Assembly: GCF_900167535.1 (NCBI RefSeq)
Contig: NZ_FUYE01000017.1
Location: 62,001-126,000, forward strand
DNA: 64,000 nucleotides
Direction: 5' to 3'
Source: Prosthecobacter debontii
Lineage (GTDB): Bacteria; Verrucomicrobiota; Verrucomicrobiia; Verrucomicrobiales; Verrucomicrobiaceae
The translations under genes were made by a program, and so were the position numbers. Position 1 is the stretch's first letter; every line of letters starts with the position of its first letter. This document shows positions 6,205 to 14,473 of this stretch, piece after piece. The notes below the pieces were generated by a model, which saw only the letters and a program-made list of their open reading frames with translations, ran no database searches and was not told where the DNA came from.

Positions 6205-8562
6205 ATGCCCGAATGCCCAGTGCCATGCCGACTTGCCTTTCTGATCCGTGACCTCGGTCACGGCGGGGCTCAGCGGCAGTTGGTAACGCTTGCACGGGCC
6301 TTGGCTCAGCGGAGCGAGTGTAGCCTTACGGTGGTGCATTTCTATCCCGGTCCTATGGAGGCGGATCTCCACGCGGCAGGGATCAAGACGGTGTGCATTG
6401 GCAAACGGCATCGCTGGGATCTGGCGGGTTTTTTCTTCCGACTCCTGCGCACGTTTCGGGAGATGAGGCCGGATGTCATTCATGGCTACCTCCATGAGTC
6501 CAACCTCATGGCGTTGCTGCTGAAGCCGCTGTGCGGGTTTCCCAAAATCGTCTGGGGTATTCGCGACTCTCAGACCGATGCGGCGACCTGGGGGATTCTG
6601 GGGAAACTGAGCTTCCGTCTGAATTGCCTGCTTTCGGGTTATGCGGATCTCATCATCGCTAACTCTCAGGCAGGGCGAAACTATTATCGAAAACACGGCT
6701 ACCCTGCGGAGCGATTCGTGGTGGTGCCCAATGGCATCGACATCAGCCGCTACAGCGCCAAGACATCAGGCTCGACAGGGAAGACCTTCACCCTCATTGG
6801 CCGCCTTCATCCGATGAAGGATCACGCCACTTTCCTCAAGGCCTTGGCTGAGGTGTCAGAGGCTCAGGGACGCATCATCGGTCAGGGAGACGCGGTTTAT
6901 ATGGAGGCCATGCAAGCGCTGGCGTCTGAGCTCGGTGTTCAAGATCGAATCACGTGGGAACCAACTCGGGATGACCTACCCACTCTTTACCCCCTGCTGG
7001 ATTGCGTCGTTTCTAGCTCGGCCTATGGCGAAGGTTTTTCCAATGTCTTGGGTGAAGCCATGACCAGTGCCTTGCCCTGCATCGCCAGTGATGTGGGAGA
7101 CTCTGCGTGGTTAGTGAATGACCCCGCGTGGATTTTCCCCGCCGGAGATGAGGCGGCTCTCGCAGAGAGGATGCGGGCCTTTCTTGCTCTAGCGCCTGAG
7201 GGGCGGCACCAACTCGGCCTGAAAAACCGCCAACGCATTTTGGACCATTTCACCGTTCAGCGCATGGTGGAGAGAACCGCTGCCTTGATCAAACCGTCTC
7301 TGGTAGGGACCCGCTGCGCCGGGTCCGTAGAATCATCGGATGAGGCAGGTATCTCCTCCTACGACGACGCTGCTATCTCACGCTTTCAAAAATTGTCGGA
7401 CCAGACGCAGCGGGTCCCTACCAGCCAGACCAGGGTGCTTTGGATCACCACGGGGCTAGGCACGGGAGGCGCTGAAATGATGCTGACGCAGCTGATCGGT
7501 GGCCTATCCGGATGTCATCATACGGTCATCTCCCTGACTTCTGGGGGCAAATACGTGAAGCCACTGAAATCTCTGGGAGCGACGGTTCACAGTCTAGACA
7601 TGCCTGCGGGCAAACCGACACCGAGAGCCGTATGGCGTCTCTTCAAGTTCGCTCGCCAATCCAGGCCCACCGTGATCATGGGTTGGATGTATCATGGTTG
7701 CCTGGTGGCTTCCTTGGCACGCCTCTCCACTCCCGCAAGAGTGATCTGGAACATTCGCCAATCGCTCTATGACCTTGCCTTGGAGAAACGAGGCTCGGCG
7801 ATGGTCATCCGTGCATTAGCTCTGCTTTCCCGGTTTCCTGAAGCCATCACTTACAACTCGGAGGTGAGTGCCCGACAGCATGAAGCCATCGGTTATCGCA
7901 AAGCACGCACGAGGCTCATCCCCAATGGCTTCGATCTCAGTCGCTGGGGCAGACGTTTAACGCAGCCCTTGAGGCGTGATCAACCTTATCGTCTCGGTCG
8001 TTTCGGTAGATATGCCGCCATGAAAGACTATCCCACCTTTCTCGAGGCCGCAGCCTTGATCGTGAAGAAAGCTCCGCAGGCTGAATTTGTGCTCGTGGGT
8101 ACTGGCGTGGATGAACAAAACGAAGAACTTACCACTCACATCCATCGCCTCAACCTAACAAAAAACGTTCAACTAATGGGTGAACGTCACGATCTCCCAG
8201 AGCTCACAGCATCGCTTGATATCGCAGTCTCATCCTCGGCTTTTGGCGAAGGGTTCCCGAATGTCGTCGGCGAGGCCATGGCGTGTGGTGTGCCGGTTGT
8301 GGCTACGGATATCGGCGATACCGCCTGGGTCATGGGTGACACTGGGCGGTTGGTGCCGCCAAGGAACCCTGTTGCATTGGCCCAGGCCTGCCTGGACATT
8401 CTGCGTCTTCCAGACGAAGAGCGTCGCGTTCTTGGCCATGAAGGGCGAGAGCGCATTGAGAACCACTTTTCCCTTCAGAGTGTCATAGCCGAATTTGAGA
8501 CCTTGCTCAGTCATGGCCCTGAGCGGGCAAGCGTGCCTGCTTCACTGAATCCTGAATACTGA
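6205..8562 (+). CDS. Tandem double glycosyltransferase (two GT4 modules in one chain)
   Basis: The 785-residue protein holds two complete GT-B glycosyltransferases of family 4. Module 1 (about 1-365) starts RLAFLIRDLGHGGAQRQ and carries the donor-site motif GEGFSNVLGEAM at about 275. Module 2 (about 408-785) starts VLWITTGLGTGGAEMM and carries GEGFPNVVGEAM at about 681. Both keep the E-x7-E pair that binds the nucleotide sugar. The modules are clearly related to each other. The linker (366-407) is encoded by a 125-bp inverted-repeat element, so the fusion may be recent. GT4 enzymes add sugars to lipid-linked glycans. The following AsnB-like and O-antigen-ligase genes suggest a role in surface polysaccharide assembly. 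Donor and acceptor are unknown. No frameshift is seen in either module. Confidence 0.88.
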   Translation: MPECPVPCRLAFLIRDLGHGGAQRQLVTLARALAQRSECSLTVVHFYPGPMEADLHAAGIKTVCIGKRHRWDLAGFFFRLLRTFREMRPDVIHGYLHESNLMALLLKPLCGFPKIVWGIRDSQTDAATWGILGKLSFRLNCLLSGYADLIIANSQAGRNYYRKHGYPAERFVVVPNGIDISRYSAKTSGSTGKTFTLIGRLHPMKDHATFLKALAEVSEAQGRIIGQGDAVYMEAMQALASELGVQDRITWEPTRDDLPTLYPLLDCVVSSSAYGEGFSNVLGEAMTSALPCIASDVGDSAWLVNDPAWIFPAGDEAALAERMRAFLALAPEGRHQLGLKNRQRILDHFTVQRMVERTAALIKPSLVGTRCAGSVESSDEAGISSYDDAAISRFQKLSDQTQRVPTSQTRVLWITTGLGTGGAEMMLTQLIGGLSGCHHTVISLTSGGKYVKPLKSLGATVHSLDMPAGKPTPRAVWRLFKFARQSRPTVIMGWMYHGCLVASLARLSTPARVIWNIRQSLYDLALEKRGSAMVIRALALLSRFPEAITYNSEVSARQHEAIGYRKARTRLIPNGFDLSRWGRRLTQPLRRDQPYRLGRFGRYAAMKDYPTFLEAAALIVKKAPQAEFVLVGTGVDEQNEELTTHIHRLNLTKNVQLMGERHDLPELTASLDIAVSSSAFGEGFPNVVGEAMACGVPVVATDIGDTAWVMGDTGRLVPPRNPVALAQACLDILRLPDEERRVLGHEGRERIENHFSLQSVIAEFETLLSHGPERASVPASLNPEY
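7300..7424. repeat. 125-bp element with 19-bp perfect terminal inverted repeats, inside the glycosyltransferase gene
   Basis: The left end CTGGTAGGGACCCGCTGCG (7300-7318) is the exact reverse complement of 7406-7424. Complementarity continues imperfectly for about 10 more bases on each side (GGTCCG at 7322-7327 against CGGACC at 7397-7402). It has no room for a transposase. Its size and structure fit a MITE or REP/BIME-like dispersed repeat. It is read through in frame as the linker of the double glycosyltransferase. No second full copy was seen in this window. Confidence 0.75.
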
Positions 8563-8585
8563 TCACCGTTTACTGACCTTTCTCC

Positions 8586-10541
8586 ATGTGCGGCATCTCT
8601 GGCTTTTTCACGGTCCCCCGATCACGCTCTTCTGCGCAGATGACAGCGGAGGTCACGCGCATGACCGATGCCATTGTGAGTCGAGGCCCTGATGATCATG
8701 GAGCCTGCGTGGATGGGGAAACTGGCATCGCTTTGGGACATCGGCGTTTATCCATCCTCGATCTGTCACCCTTGGGGCATCAACCGATGACGAGTGCCGG
8801 CGATGGCGGGCGTTATGTCATGGTTTTCAATGGCGAGATCTACAATTTCCAAAGCTTGCGTGCGGAGTTGGAGAAGCATGGCCACACTTGGCGCGGCCAC
8901 TCGGACACGGAAGTGATGCTGGCGGCCTTTGTGCAGTGGGGAATCCCCGAGGCAACACGTCGATTCAATGGCATGTTTGCCTTTGCCGTGTGGGATCGCC
9001 AAGAGCGTGCCTTGCACCTGGGACGTGACCGCCTGGGGGAGAAGCCGCTTTATTATGGTTGGTTAGGTGAGACCTTTCTTTTTGCCTCCGAGCTGAAAGC
9101 CATTCGCCAGTTCCCCGGCTTCAATGCAGCAATCAACCGCGATGCTTTATGCAGTCAGATTCGGTTCAACTACATCCCCGATCCTCAGTGCATCTATCAG
9201 GGGTTTCATAAGCTACCACCGGCCACCTTGCTGACGCTAGGCAACTCGCAGGAGCGACCTCAGCCACAGACTTACTGGTCACTGCGTCAGGTCGTCGAGC
9301 ATGGCGTTGATCATCCATTCAGCGGCACGGATCAGGAAGCCATTGAAGCTTTTGAATCCATGCTCAAGGAAGCCGTGGGCCTGCGCATGGTGGCCGATGT
9401 GCCGCTGGGGGCCTTCCTTTCTGGGGGGGTGGATTCCTCGCTCATCGTCGCGATGATGCAGGCCCAGAGTTCACGCCCTGTGCGCACCTTTACCATCGGC
9501 TTCGATGTGCCGGAATACAATGAGGCGCAGTTTGCCAAAGAAGTGGCCGCGCATCTGCACACGGATCACACCGAGATGTATGTGACAGGGCAGGATGCGC
9601 TGAAGACCATCCCTCTCATGCCCGGGCTGTATGATGAACCTTTTTCAGATTACTCTCAGATCCCCACTTACCTCGTCTGTAAAATGGCGCGCCAGCATGT
9701 GACGGTGGCGCTCAGTGGAGATGCTGGGGATGAGTTGTTCGGAGGGTATGAGCGTTACTTCGTGGGGCGAAATCTCTGGAACAAATTCGCCTGGATGCCA
9801 CCGGTTCTGAAAAAGGCCGCCGCCGGAGGCATGACCCTGCTGCCGCCGCAAACGCTCAATGCGTTAGGCCAAGTCGCGCGCCCAATGCTGCCGAAGCGCC
9901 TGCGGCATGTGCCATTCGGTGACAAGCTGCACAAACTGGCGGAAGTGGTGGCCGCTCCAGGTATGGAGACACTTTACCTCACGCTCATGTCGCACTGGAA
10001 GCAGCCCGCACAGGTGGTCATCGGCGGGCATGATCCACAGACGAGCATCACGAACACGCAGGGCTGGCCACGCGTCAGTGACTTCACCCATCGCATGATG
10101 CATCTGGACATGGAGACTTATCTGCCGGGAGATATCCTGGTGAAGGTGGATCGTGCCGCCATGGGGGTCAGTCTGGAGGGGCGTATTCCCCTGCTGGATA
10201 CCAACCTCATCGAGTTTGCCTGGACGATCCCGTATGCGATGAAAGTGCGTGAGGGCAAAGGCAAGTGGCTGATGCGAGAGACGCTTTACCGACATGTGCC
10301 GAAGGCTTTGATTGATCGACCCAAACGCGGCTTTGGAGTGCCCCTGGAGCATTGGCTACGGGGTGAACTGCGCGAGTGGGCGGAGGATCTGCTGAGTGAA
10401 AGCCGCCTGAAGCGTGAGGGGTATTTCCATCCCGCGCCCATCCGTCAAAAGTGGCAGGAGCATCTGAGCGGCACCCGCAACTGGCACTTCTATCTTTGGG
10501 ATATCCTCATGTTCCAGGCCTGGCTGGCGGAGCAAAAATGA
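8586..10541 (+). CDS. asnB: Asparagine synthase (glutamine-hydrolysing) family amidotransferase
   Basis: A 651-residue class-II glutamine amidotransferase fused to an AsnB synthetase domain. Processing after Met1 exposes the catalytic Cys2 (MCGISGF). The glutaminase domain covers about 1-215, with RGPDDHG and MVFNGEIYNF. The ATP-pyrophosphatase loop is SGGVDSS at about 279-285, and ALSGDAGDELFGGYERY lies near 380. The family includes true asparagine synthetases of about 550-650 residues and exopolysaccharide-cluster enzymes that amidate sugar acids or glycan-linked carboxylates. Its position between a glycosyltransferase and an O-antigen ligase favours a polysaccharide-modifying role, but a housekeeping role cannot be excluded. 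It starts 23 bp after the previous stop, so co-transcription is likely. Confidence 0.9.
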   Translation: MCGISGFFTVPRSRSSAQMTAEVTRMTDAIVSRGPDDHGACVDGETGIALGHRRLSILDLSPLGHQPMTSAGDGGRYVMVFNGEIYNFQSLRAELEKHGHTWRGHSDTEVMLAAFVQWGIPEATRRFNGMFAFAVWDRQERALHLGRDRLGEKPLYYGWLGETFLFASELKAIRQFPGFNAAINRDALCSQIRFNYIPDPQCIYQGFHKLPPATLLTLGNSQERPQPQTYWSLRQVVEHGVDHPFSGTDQEAIEAFESMLKEAVGLRMVADVPLGAFLSGGVDSSLIVAMMQAQSSRPVRTFTIGFDVPEYNEAQFAKEVAAHLHTDHTEMYVTGQDALKTIPLMPGLYDEPFSDYSQIPTYLVCKMARQHVTVALSGDAGDELFGGYERYFVGRNLWNKFAWMPPVLKKAAAGGMTLLPPQTLNALGQVARPMLPKRLRHVPFGDKLHKLAEVVAAPGMETLYLTLMSHWKQPAQVVIGGHDPQTSITNTQGWPRVSDFTHRMMHLDMETYLPGDILVKVDRAAMGVSLEGRIPLLDTNLIEFAWTIPYAMKVREGKGKWLMRETLYRHVPKALIDRPKRGFGVPLEHWLRGELREWAEDLLSESRLKREGYFHPAPIRQKWQEHLSGTRNWHFYLWDILMFQAWLAEQK

Positions 10542-10563
10542 GTTAGCTTTCTCCCGCTTTCCG

Positions 10564-11832
10564 ATGTCACCTTACCCGACTAGCTATCCCGTAGCTCCTG
10601 CACCCTCCGCTTATGCCGGTCGGGCTCTGCCTGCACCGGTCGTGAAAGAGCCGCTATCGCATCGACTGGTCATTTGGGTCTGTGGCACCATTCTCGGCCT
10701 GCTCGCTGCGGATGTGATCATCGGTTCTTACAATGCGGGAATTTCGCCGTTGAAGCCGTCCTGGTTCACCGTGCTGGCCTTCAGCTCCTGCATGGGGCTA
10801 TCCCTCCTGGCGGGTATCCGGTTGGCTCCTGCGGCCCTGCTGGTCTTGCTGCTGCCGTCGGTGCGTCTGTTCGATGCCGCTTTTCTGTCTCGGGCCGTCA
10901 CCAGCCTCCAGGGACAGATGGGCATGGACCATGCCCGTGTGATGCTCGTCATCGTGGTGACACTCGTGGTGCTTTCCACACCAGTGGGGCTTCGGGCGGT
11001 GCGTTGGGCCGCCATCTTAGCCATCTTCATGACCACCGGTTCTGAACTGGCCGAGATGCTTGGAATGGTGAAGTTCACCAGCATCGAGGGGCGTTTCGCG
11101 GGGTTTAACAGCCACCCCAACTTCCCGCCCGTTTTGTTGTGTGAGATGTTAGGCATCACCTTCGCTTTGGTTCGGAGTTTTCGACTCAACTGCCTGCTCA
11201 TCGCCGTCTCCTTCGTCGGCGTCGCACTCACGTATGGACGCAGCGGTTTCGTGGTGCTGATCCTGATGGTGGGGGTTTATGTTTTGGTCAATGCACGGCG
11301 TAACCTCCCTTTTTTGCTGCTGATGGCGGCACTCGCCATTCCCGCAGCCGGGATTGGTTTTGCGGTGCTGCAGAGCCGCACGGAGCAAGGCATCCTCAAA
11401 GATAAAAACACAGCTGATCGTCTCCAAGCCATTTACGAACTGGACTTTGAAAAACTGAAATCCCCCGAACGTGCCAAAGACCTGGCGGATGCTTGGGAAG
11501 GCGTGATGAAAGCGCCCCTGCTCGGCCATGGCACAGGTGTCTCTGGCGTGCTGTGGGCGCCCCACAATGAGTATGTCTCCCTGTGGCTGGAGCTCGGGAT
11601 TCCCGGCCTGCTGCTCTTTGTCGGCACACTCGGTTCCTTGGTCGTGCGCAGCATCATGACCGGTGGGAAGGCCGGATATTTGCTCTTCGCCATCATCGCT
11701 TACACGCCTGCAGGGCAGGGGCGCATCGAGATGCCGCATTACTATCTGGCCCTCTCCACGGCGGCCTTCATTCTGTGGCCGAAGATGTATCGCCTGACGT
11801 TAAGAAGCCCGACCCAAACCGAGGCGGCGTAA
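10564..11832 (+). CDS. O-antigen ligase / polymerase-like (Wzy/WaaL superfamily) membrane protein
   Basis: A 422-residue polytopic inner-membrane protein with roughly ten hydrophobic segments. Its family features are a large periplasmic loop before the last helices containing LLGHGTGVSGVLWAPHNEYVSLWLELGIPG, where the His and the E-x2-L-x2-G pattern are typical of O-antigen ligase family proteins, and an earlier RSGF segment in a transmembrane helix. WaaL joins O-chains to lipid A-core and Wzy polymerises O-units; the two cannot be separated from sequence alone. An N-terminal Pro/Ala-rich tail of about 35 residues is cytoplasmic. It lies 22 bp after the AsnB-like gene and completes a three-gene polysaccharide unit. 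Confidence 0.8.
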   Translation: MSPYPTSYPVAPAPSAYAGRALPAPVVKEPLSHRLVIWVCGTILGLLAADVIIGSYNAGISPLKPSWFTVLAFSSCMGLSLLAGIRLAPAALLVLLLPSVRLFDAAFLSRAVTSLQGQMGMDHARVMLVIVVTLVVLSTPVGLRAVRWAAILAIFMTTGSELAEMLGMVKFTSIEGRFAGFNSHPNFPPVLLCEMLGITFALVRSFRLNCLLIAVSFVGVALTYGRSGFVVLILMVGVYVLVNARRNLPFLLLMAALAIPAAGIGFAVLQSRTEQGILKDKNTADRLQAIYELDFEKLKSPERAKDLADAWEGVMKAPLLGHGTGVSGVLWAPHNEYVSLWLELGIPGLLLFVGTLGSLVVRSIMTGGKAGYLLFAIIAYTPAGQGRIEMPHYYLALSTAAFILWPKMYRLTLRSPTQTEAA

Positions 11833-11905
11833 GGGGCACCGATCACGCTCGTCTTAGACCTCTGCCTCTTGCACCCGGCCTTTTCCCATGAGACAACAGG
11901 GGCCG

Positions 11906-12457
11906 ATGGAAAAAACTGAGGCCATTTTGATCGGTCGCACACGCTACTCCGAGACGACCCTCATCGTCCAATGGTGCAGTGCCGAGATGGGCCTCTTTCG
12001 CACCATTGCGAAAGGAGCGTTGCGGCCGAAGTCCGCTTTTGCTGGTCTGCTAGATCTCTTTGTCTCCGCCGACATTCACTATGCGCCTGCACGTAAAGGG
12101 GATCTGCATACGCTGGTGGAGGCCCACTGGCAGACTCCACGGTTAGGGCTGCGCAACAGCTACGGGCGTGTCCTTGCCTCGACTTATCTGGTCAAACTGA
12201 TTCAGCTCGTGGTGGAGCCGCACGCTCCGCTCCCCGCCATTCACGACCTGCTGACCAAGGCCTTGGATTATCTCAATGATCACGACCCGAGTCAGGCCTT
12301 GATCCAGCGTTTCGAGCTTCGCCTCGCCGAAGACCTGGGCCTTATCGCTGGGGCGAGCAGCGGGGATGAGGCGGTCTTAGCCATCTCGGACAGCTTTCAC
12401 CGGCGTCTGCCCGTGCAGCGGAGGCAACTGCTGGAGTGGATCGCCAGCCGCCCTTGA
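11906..12457 (+). CDS. recO: DNA repair protein RecO, short form
   Basis: RecO loads RecA onto SSB-coated single-stranded DNA together with RecR. The N-terminal OB fold is recognisable: EKTEAILIGRTRYSETTLIVQW, then GLFRTIAKGALRPKS. It is followed by a helical C-terminal region. The chosen ATG gives 183 residues. An ATG at 11888 would add six residues, MRQQGP, and is also possible. RecO is usually 230-260 residues with a four-cysteine zinc site in the C-terminal domain; neither that site nor the last part of the domain is present. The reading frame shows no break that would explain the shortness. It stands between the polysaccharide genes and a TPR gene on the same strand. Confidence 0.82.
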   Translation: MEKTEAILIGRTRYSETTLIVQWCSAEMGLFRTIAKGALRPKSAFAGLLDLFVSADIHYAPARKGDLHTLVEAHWQTPRLGLRNSYGRVLASTYLVKLIQLVVEPHAPLPAIHDLLTKALDYLNDHDPSQALIQRFELRLAEDLGLIAGASSGDEAVLAISDSFHRRLPVQRRQLLEWIASRP

Positions 12458-12585
12458 TGGAAAATCCTGCCTCACTTTTGATACAAGACTCTTTAGCCCC
12501 CTCCAAAGTCTGTCTTTTTTGCTTGATGTCGGAAGGGTGAAGCCGCGATGTTATAGGCTCATTACCAACCCCCTGCTTCTTAACT

Positions 12586-13479
12586 GTGTCTGCGAGTCTT
12601 TCGAGCTTCTCCAATCTGCTGGATAATCACGCCGCGACTCTCTTGCGCGAAGGAAAACTGGATGAGGCTCTCAGTGCCGCCACCAGTGCCCTTTCTGGTC
12701 TTCGTGAAGCGGTGGAGGATGAACCCGCAGAAGCTCCGCGTTTATTCACCGGTCTGCAGGTCTTGGGCGACATCCAGCGGGAGATGGGCGATGCAGCAGG
12801 CTCTGAGGCCAGTTACGGTGAGGCTTTGGAAATCGCCGGGAAGACCACCATCCCACCTTCTCAGGTGGCCCGTGCTCGCACCCAGCTGGCCACCTTGCTG
12901 GACTTCAGTCAGCGGGAGGCGGAGGCCGCACCGCTTTATGAGCAGGCCATCAGCGATTACGAGGCGCTCACCCCGCCGAATGAGGAAGTGGCGGCTCAGC
13001 TCCGCAATAATTTGGCGATGATTTACAAAGGCCTCGGCAAATACGCCCTGGCTGAGCAGCACTACCTGCGGGCACTGGAAGCTTTAGAAAACCGTCGAGG
13101 CCGTGAAACGGAGGAAGTCGCTTCCGTTTATAACAATCTCGGCAGCCTTTATTACACCGCTGGTTTTCCTGACCAAGCTAAGGAGATGTTCACAGAAGCT
13201 CTGGACATCCGCATGAAGCTGCTGGGCACGAATCATCCCGATGTGGCGCAGTCTTACTGCAATCTCGCCACCGCCTGCCATGAGCTGGGCGATAATCCGG
13301 CCGCCATTCTGAATTATGAAAATAGCCTGCGCATTCTCGAGCAGCATCTGGCCACAGAGGCCGTTAGCTACGAGGCTGTGGGCCAAGACTACATCTCTCT
13401 GCTGGATAGTCTGGGTGAAGAGCGCAAGGCTCAGGCCGCCCGCAAGCGTCTGGACAAAGTCCTCTCTGAAGCGGCCTAA
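12586..13479 (+). CDS. Tetratricopeptide-repeat protein (kinesin-light-chain type repeats)
   Basis: A 297-residue protein starting at GTG. It lacks a signal peptide and is built almost entirely of TPR helices. At least five repeats are visible, the clearest being NNLAMIYKGLGKYALAEQHY, YNNLGSLYYTAGFPDQAKEM and CNLATACHELGDNPAAILNY. The 42-residue spacing and the pattern ALDIRMKLLGTNHPDVA are typical of kinesin-light-chain-like TPR_12 units. Such proteins are scaffolds for protein contacts; the partner is unknown. The 128 bp upstream have no obvious promoter or strong ribosome-binding site, so the GTG start is the best in-frame choice rather than a proven one. Confidence 0.8.
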   Translation: MSASLSSFSNLLDNHAATLLREGKLDEALSAATSALSGLREAVEDEPAEAPRLFTGLQVLGDIQREMGDAAGSEASYGEALEIAGKTTIPPSQVARARTQLATLLDFSQREAEAAPLYEQAISDYEALTPPNEEVAAQLRNNLAMIYKGLGKYALAEQHYLRALEALENRRGRETEEVASVYNNLGSLYYTAGFPDQAKEMFTEALDIRMKLLGTNHPDVAQSYCNLATACHELGDNPAAILNYENSLRILEQHLATEAVSYEAVGQDYISLLDSLGEERKAQAARKRLDKVLSEAA

Positions 13480-13583
13480 ACACGGCCTCTGTTTCGGAGA
13501 AGGAGCACATCGGATGGTCTTCTCTCCCTAGCGTCGGTTTCTTCTCTGGCGCTGGCACGCATTTTGGTGCGTAGTGAGGGATC

Positions 13584-14375
13584 ATGAGAGTCGCTTCCTT
13601 TTTCCTGCTGCCCCTGCTGAGCCTTTTGATCACTCTCACCGGTTGTTCGAGAAAGGAGCGCGAGGCACTCGTCATCGGCATGGACGCCACTTACCCCCCC
13701 TTTGAATTCAAAGACGCGCAGGGTAAGGTCAGTGGTGTGAGTGTGGCCATCGGGGATGAGATTGGTAAGACCTTGGGGAAACAGGTCATTTATGAAAACA
13801 TGAGCTTCGAGGGGCTGATCCCAGCGCTTCAATCTGGGCAGATCGACCTCATCATTTCCTCTCTCACGGCCAATGATCAGCGGCGGAAATCCATCGACTT
13901 CTCGGACCCTTACGTCAAAACGGGCCTCTCCATCCTGGTGGCCAAGAACTCGACCGTGCAATCTGCGGCCGACTTGAAAACCCCGGGACGCAAGCTGGCG
14001 GTGCGCATCGCCACGACGGGTGAGCAATGGTGCCGTGCGGAATTACCCGGGGCACAACTCGTTGCGCTAGATACCGATGCTGCCTGCGTGCTGGAGGTGG
14101 TGAACGGCCGGGTGGACGCCTGGGTGTATGATCAAATTTCAGTGATGAACTACCATGAGCAGCACCCGGACACGACCCGGGCGATCTTGGCCCCACTGCG
14201 TGAGGAGGTATGGGCGGTGGGCATGAAGAAAGGCCGCGACGAACTTCAAGCCCAAGTGAACGCAACACTGGCCCGCATGCGCGCGGAGAAGGTCTTCAGC
14301 AAGCTGGCGGATCAATACATGGCCAAAGAGCGGGACCTCATGAAGGCCCAAGGACTGCCGTTTGTGTTTGAGTGA
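13584..14375 (+). CDS. Amino-acid ABC transporter substrate-binding lipoprotein (SBP family 3)
   Basis: A 263-residue periplasmic binding protein with a lipoprotein signal peptide (lipobox LTGC, Cys21). The mature part matches extracellular solute-binding family 3: LVIGMDATYPPFEFKDAQGKVSG at the start of lobe 1, FEGLIPALQSGQIDLIISSLTAN, and IDFSDPYVKTGLSILV at the hinge. The residues SSLTAN and the later IATTGEQW line a polar amino-acid pocket in relatives. No permease or ATPase gene is adjacent, so the transporter partners are encoded elsewhere or the protein has a sensing role. The start ATG is preceded by GTGAGGGAT, a moderate ribosome-binding site. Substrate specificity cannot be read from sequence. 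Confidence 0.9.
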   Translation: MRVASFFLLPLLSLLITLTGCSRKEREALVIGMDATYPPFEFKDAQGKVSGVSVAIGDEIGKTLGKQVIYENMSFEGLIPALQSGQIDLIISSLTANDQRRKSIDFSDPYVKTGLSILVAKNSTVQSAADLKTPGRKLAVRIATTGEQWCRAELPGAQLVALDTDAACVLEVVNGRVDAWVYDQISVMNYHEQHPDTTRAILAPLREEVWAVGMKKGRDELQAQVNATLARMRAEKVFSKLADQYMAKERDLMKAQGLPFVFE

Positions 14376-14473
14376 TCGGTAGGGACATCTCAAGGCCGCA
14401 CTTTTTTCTTCAGGGCTGAAAAAATTAGCGTTCACTTGAACTGTTCTGGCGTAACTCTATCCTGCGCCACCCC

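Noticed and set aside
14378-14400. GGTAGGGAC downstream of the binding-protein gene, similar to the end of the 125-bp repeat element
   Set aside because: Only about nine bases match and no partner arm is near; chance similarity is likely.
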